DNA from: Opeltia flavorubescens
Taxonomy: Eukaryota; Ascomycota; Lecanoromycetes; Teloschistales; Teloschistaceae
Assembly (NCBI GenBank): GCA_000442125.1
Contig: KE546980.1
Span: 1,178,001 to 1,242,000, forward strand
Length of the DNA: 64,000 nucleotides
Direction: 5' to 3'
Part shown: positions 60,501 to 64,000 of the stretch, piece by piece
Numbering within the stretch: the stretch's first letter is position 1
How the letters are laid out: each line of letters starts with the position of its first letter
Program-made: the position numbers and the translations under genes
Notes under the pieces: model-generated
The model's database searches: none
Told to the model about the DNA's origin: nothing
The model's input: the letters and a program-made list of their open reading frames with translations, nothing else

Positions 60501-63127
60501 GATTTTAAAATTTAAAGATATTAAATAATAAATACCGGTTTTTTATTATAATTTTATTTAACTTTCTATAATCGATATATAAACGGAGTAATTTATCTTT
60601 TTTAAATATAAAAAGGATTAAATATTTTACTAATAATTAAAATTTTTTAATAAATTTCTTTTTTTTATTTTCGTCTAGATATTATTAAAATACTAATAGC
60701 TTTTTTTTTAAAGCGCGTAAATAAATTTAAATATAAACTACTTATTTAATTTAAATTTAATTTTATAATCCTATATTTAATAATTAAATAGTATTTTTAT
60801 AATTATTTCTTTTTAAAATAGATACTTCTATTTTTTATATATACCCGGAATTTTTTCTAATAAAATTTTTATAAGTAATTTAAGATTTTTAAAAGATTTA
60901 TAAATTTTTTTTTTTATTTTATTTTTTTAATCTAATTAACCTTTACTAGTATTTAATAAACCGGATATTTTTTAATTATTTTTATTTAAAATTATAAATT
61001 CGCGTTTTATATTTAACTTTTTATCTACCCTTAAACGCTACTAAAATATAGATTAGGTATTTTTTATATAAAAATATCGCTTAAACTTAAATACTTTTTT
61101 TTTTTAATTAATTTTTAGATTATAATTTTTTAATTAAAAGCTTTCTAATACTATATTATAATTAGCTATAAGTATAATATTAAATTAAAGTTCCTTTTAA
61201 TACCGGTTAATAATTATTTTTAATAATAATATTTCTTTTATTATTTCTAGTAATAATCCGCTATCTATCGCCGTATATAAATATAAGATTTTTTTTTTAA
61301 TATAAAGTAATCCTTTCCTTTTTACTAAAAATTCCGATATATAATTTCTAATTATATTTAAATCGATTATTACTTAAATTTTTTATAATTTATCTTTTAT
61401 TATTATTATTATTAAATAAATAAAAGTATATATATAACTAATTAAGTATTATTATTTAAAGACTGTTATTATATTATACTTTTTTAATTCTTCTTTTATT
61501 AAAAAGTTTAGTTATTTTCTAATCTATTTTTTAAAGATAACGCCTAATTAAAGATTCCTCGCTAATTTTATTAATATTATTTTTTATTATATTTATCGAA
61601 GGTTATATATTTATATTTTTTTTTTAATCGCGTATAATACTTTTATAATTATTATAAAAAGAAACCCGATTTATTTTTTAAAGAATAATAAATTCTATAA
61701 TAATCGTTATAATAGAATCTTTAATTTAATTAATTATAAGTATATTATTTTTCTAATAATATAGTATTTATATATTATAATATTAGGTTTAAAATAGCCT
61801 TTTTTTTTTAATACTAGTCCCGATTTATATATCGAATAAGTTTATAATTTTTATAACTTTCTATTTTTATTATTCGTTTTAAAAGTATAATTATATATTT
61901 ATTTATTTATAATAGTTATTTTTATATTACTCGAATTTTTATTAATAGCTTTTTTTAAATTTATAAAGATACGGATTTTTTAATCGGGCTGTATATATAT
62001 TATAAAGGTTTTCCTTTTCTATTAGTACTTAATAGGCTCTTTTAATATTTATTCTATTAAAATTTATTCTATTTTCTTAAATAGCTTATTTTAGTAATTC
62101 CTTATTTTCTACTAATAAATAGTTATCGTTCGAAGTAGTTTTTAAAATATTAGAATCTTTTTTATAAATATCTTTATTATTAATTTCTACCTATTTTTTA
62201 AATTTTTTCTTTAATATAGCGTTAAATTATTAAAGTAATATTTTATTTCCTCAGTAATTTCTCGCGAAATAGTCTAGTTTACTATAGTTATAGTATATTT
62301 TAAAAGTTTATCTCCCGGTTTTTTTTTCTTTCTTTATTCCTTTAAAGTTTCTTTCTTTACTTTATTAGGTAAAGCCTAATTTTATTAATATAGGTCTATA
62401 GTAGCTACTTATAGATCTAGTATTATTTCTATAATAATTTTTTTTTAAAAGCTAGTTTAAATAGCGTTTTATACTATTTAACCGATTTTTATTAAAATAT
62501 TTTTCTAATTATCGTTCGTATAACTTATTATTAAAATTAATAGCGATTTTTATAATATTATTAAATATTTTAATTATTTATCTATCTTTTATAAATTTAT
62601 TTTTTATACTATTTTTAAATCTCTATATAAATATAGTAATAAAGGCGTCGTTGTTCTATTTTATAATAAGTAAATATTTTTAGAATTTTACAGTATAATT
62701 TAATACTAAAATTATTTATTATAAATATTATATATATTATTCCGCGGTAGACTATTTATTAGATATTTTAAAAATTTTATATATTACTATTTTAAAGGCT
62801 GGAAATACGTTAAATATATATTTAAAATCCTTTTTTTTTTTTAGATATTTATTAAATAATAGTTTTATCTAGTATTAAGCTCTCCCCTTTAAATATAAGG
62901 CGGCGAAGAAAATCTTTTTATTATATTATATTAGATAAAATACGAAATATATTTCTAGTTAAATAAACTAATTATCTAATTTATATCGGTTCCTACTAAA
63001 AGTATTAGGCTTATTAACTTTAATTCCGGACTGGTTACTAGTTAATATAGAAGTATTTAGGGTAAAAATATTATATTAACCTAAGATAGATATTTTAAAG
63101 GTATTTAAAATATTAAATCCTACTTTA

Positions 63128-63534
63128 ATAGGATTAGTCCTTAAAAGGTTAATTTTATTAGAAATCTATAAATTTAAAATATAACGGGCGTTAATTATTA
63201 AATTTTATAAAAAGGAATCGTTTTAATATTATAGTTTAATTAAAAAATAAAATTAATTAATAAATTAAATATAATATTTTAAAGGCGTTATAAAAGAAAT
63301 CTATATATTTAATAAAATCCTTTTATATCGCCGTATCGATACTATTATTATAATATTAACTTGTTATTATTATTACTATATTAATACTAATATTAAAATA
63401 TTATTCTATTATTATTATTATTACGTCGATACTAATATTAAGACGTTATCCTATTATCGCTATAGGTAACCGTTTCTAGTACTACCTAGGCGTATAAATT
63501 TTATACCGAGCGGCTGCCTACTAGGCTTATAATA
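63128..63534 (-). repeat. LTR, right copy (5' LTR if the element is on the minus strand)
   Basis: Direct repeat of 57118-57524. This copy keeps slightly more G and C (CTACCTAGGCGTATAAATT, CCGAGCGGCTGCCTACTAGG), so it may be less decayed. The ends are approximate. Confidence 0.85.
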
Positions 63535-64000
63535 GTTTTTTATAAAAAATATATATAAATAGCTTTTAAAATTTTTTATAAAGTTTAAATAATATATAAT
63601 ATTTTATAAATTATTAATTATTTTTTAAAAATACAATTTATTATAGTAGAAAATTATTTATAGATATAATATTAATTATATTACTTTAAACCGTTAAATT
63701 AAAGGTAATAAATCGAAATAAAAAAAATTTATTAAATTATAATAGTTTATTTAAAAAAAAAAAGAAATAATTATTAAATATATATATTAATTAGCGGAAT
63801 AGCTTTTTTTTTTATATTATAAAGATTTAATTTATAGCGGAAATATTATTAAAATCGAAAAAGGATTTAATATTTTTAAAATTTAATTAATAATAAAAAT
63901 TTTTAAATTATTATTAAAATTTTTAATTAATTTTTAATTTTATTAAGAATAAAAAACGAATAAATATTACTTTTAATATAATTTTTAAATAATTTTAAAT
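63535..64000. repeat. AT-rich repeat sequence continuing past the window
   Basis: Nearly pure A/T with no gene and no visible link to the LTR element. It may be an older repeat into which the LTR element inserted. The block runs off the window end. Confidence 0.65.

Larger units (their letters stand above)
57118..63534 (-). mobile_element. Decayed LTR retrotransposon, probably Ty3/gypsy, about 6.4 kb
   Basis: Two direct LTRs of about 405 bp bound a 5.6-kb AT-rich interior. The interior reads best on the minus strand, where weak traces of reverse-transcriptase core blocks lie around 60.25-60.60 kb. It is a fossil, broken many times throughout by RIP-type decay, with no usable open frame. Outline and size suit a full-length element that inserted before decay. 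The Ty3/gypsy call is tentative. Confidence 0.75.

Overview
The window is nuclear DNA of a filamentous ascomycete, most likely a leotiomycete (Helotiales-like). Its genes carry many short introns (about 40-75 bp) with GTATGT/GTAAGT-type donors. It also holds Pezizomycotina-restricted proteins (DUF7820-type, DUF7918-like, a DUF7707-like small secreted protein) and a Ran1/Ksp1-type kinase. The last 7.5 kb is an extremely AT-rich block of the kind left by repeat-induced point mutation (RIP). Exon joins were worked out by hand from splice signals and frame. Where a total protein length is given, the joined exons keep one open frame.

Layout. 1-9.8 kb: 3' end of the TATA-binding protein gene, an FAD-dependent amine-oxidase-like gene cut by a 365-bp run of Ns, a small GPI-type secreted protein, and the DUF7918-like and DUF7820-type genes. 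10.4-17.6 kb: a housekeeping cluster of HMG-CoA synthase, a HAD hydrolase, an SR140/U2SURP-like splicing factor and an unrecognised conserved-looking gene, in divergent and convergent pairs. 18.2-28.4 kb: a Ser/Thr-rich secreted protein, long gene-free stretches, a Ran1/Ksp1-like kinase and an SDR reductase. 28.8-31.3 kb: a PCI/CSN8-like protein and a coiled-coil protein. 33.1-36.0 kb: the most interesting locus, described below. 37.5-47.9 kb: an unknown gene, then a divergent pair of a 3xLysM + 3xChtBD1 protein and a large GH18 chitinase. 48.7-56.4 kb: an unknown disordered protein, TMA7, PRP4 kinase and a short F-box-like protein. 56.4-64 kb: AT-rich repeat block holding a decayed LTR retrotransposon between direct LTRs.

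Possible new system. Two adjacent same-strand genes share a short motif of the HET-s-related amyloid type. The upstream gene encodes an N-terminal helical domain like those on fungal STAND/SesA-type proteins, followed by two near-identical copies of the motif at its C-terminus. The downstream gene carries a single diverged copy at its extreme N-terminus, on its own exon, followed directly by ankyrin repeats with no NACHT/NB-ARC domain between. This is the layout of fungal amyloid signalosomes (receptor with one templating motif, effector with two), but with an ankyrin-only receptor. I infer a prion-type signalling or programmed-cell-death module. This is not proven from sequence alone.

Other cooperation: the LysM/ChtBD1 gene and the chitinase share a 1.6-kb divergent intergenic region and both act on chitin. 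PRP4 kinase and the SR140-like protein both serve splicing but lie far apart.
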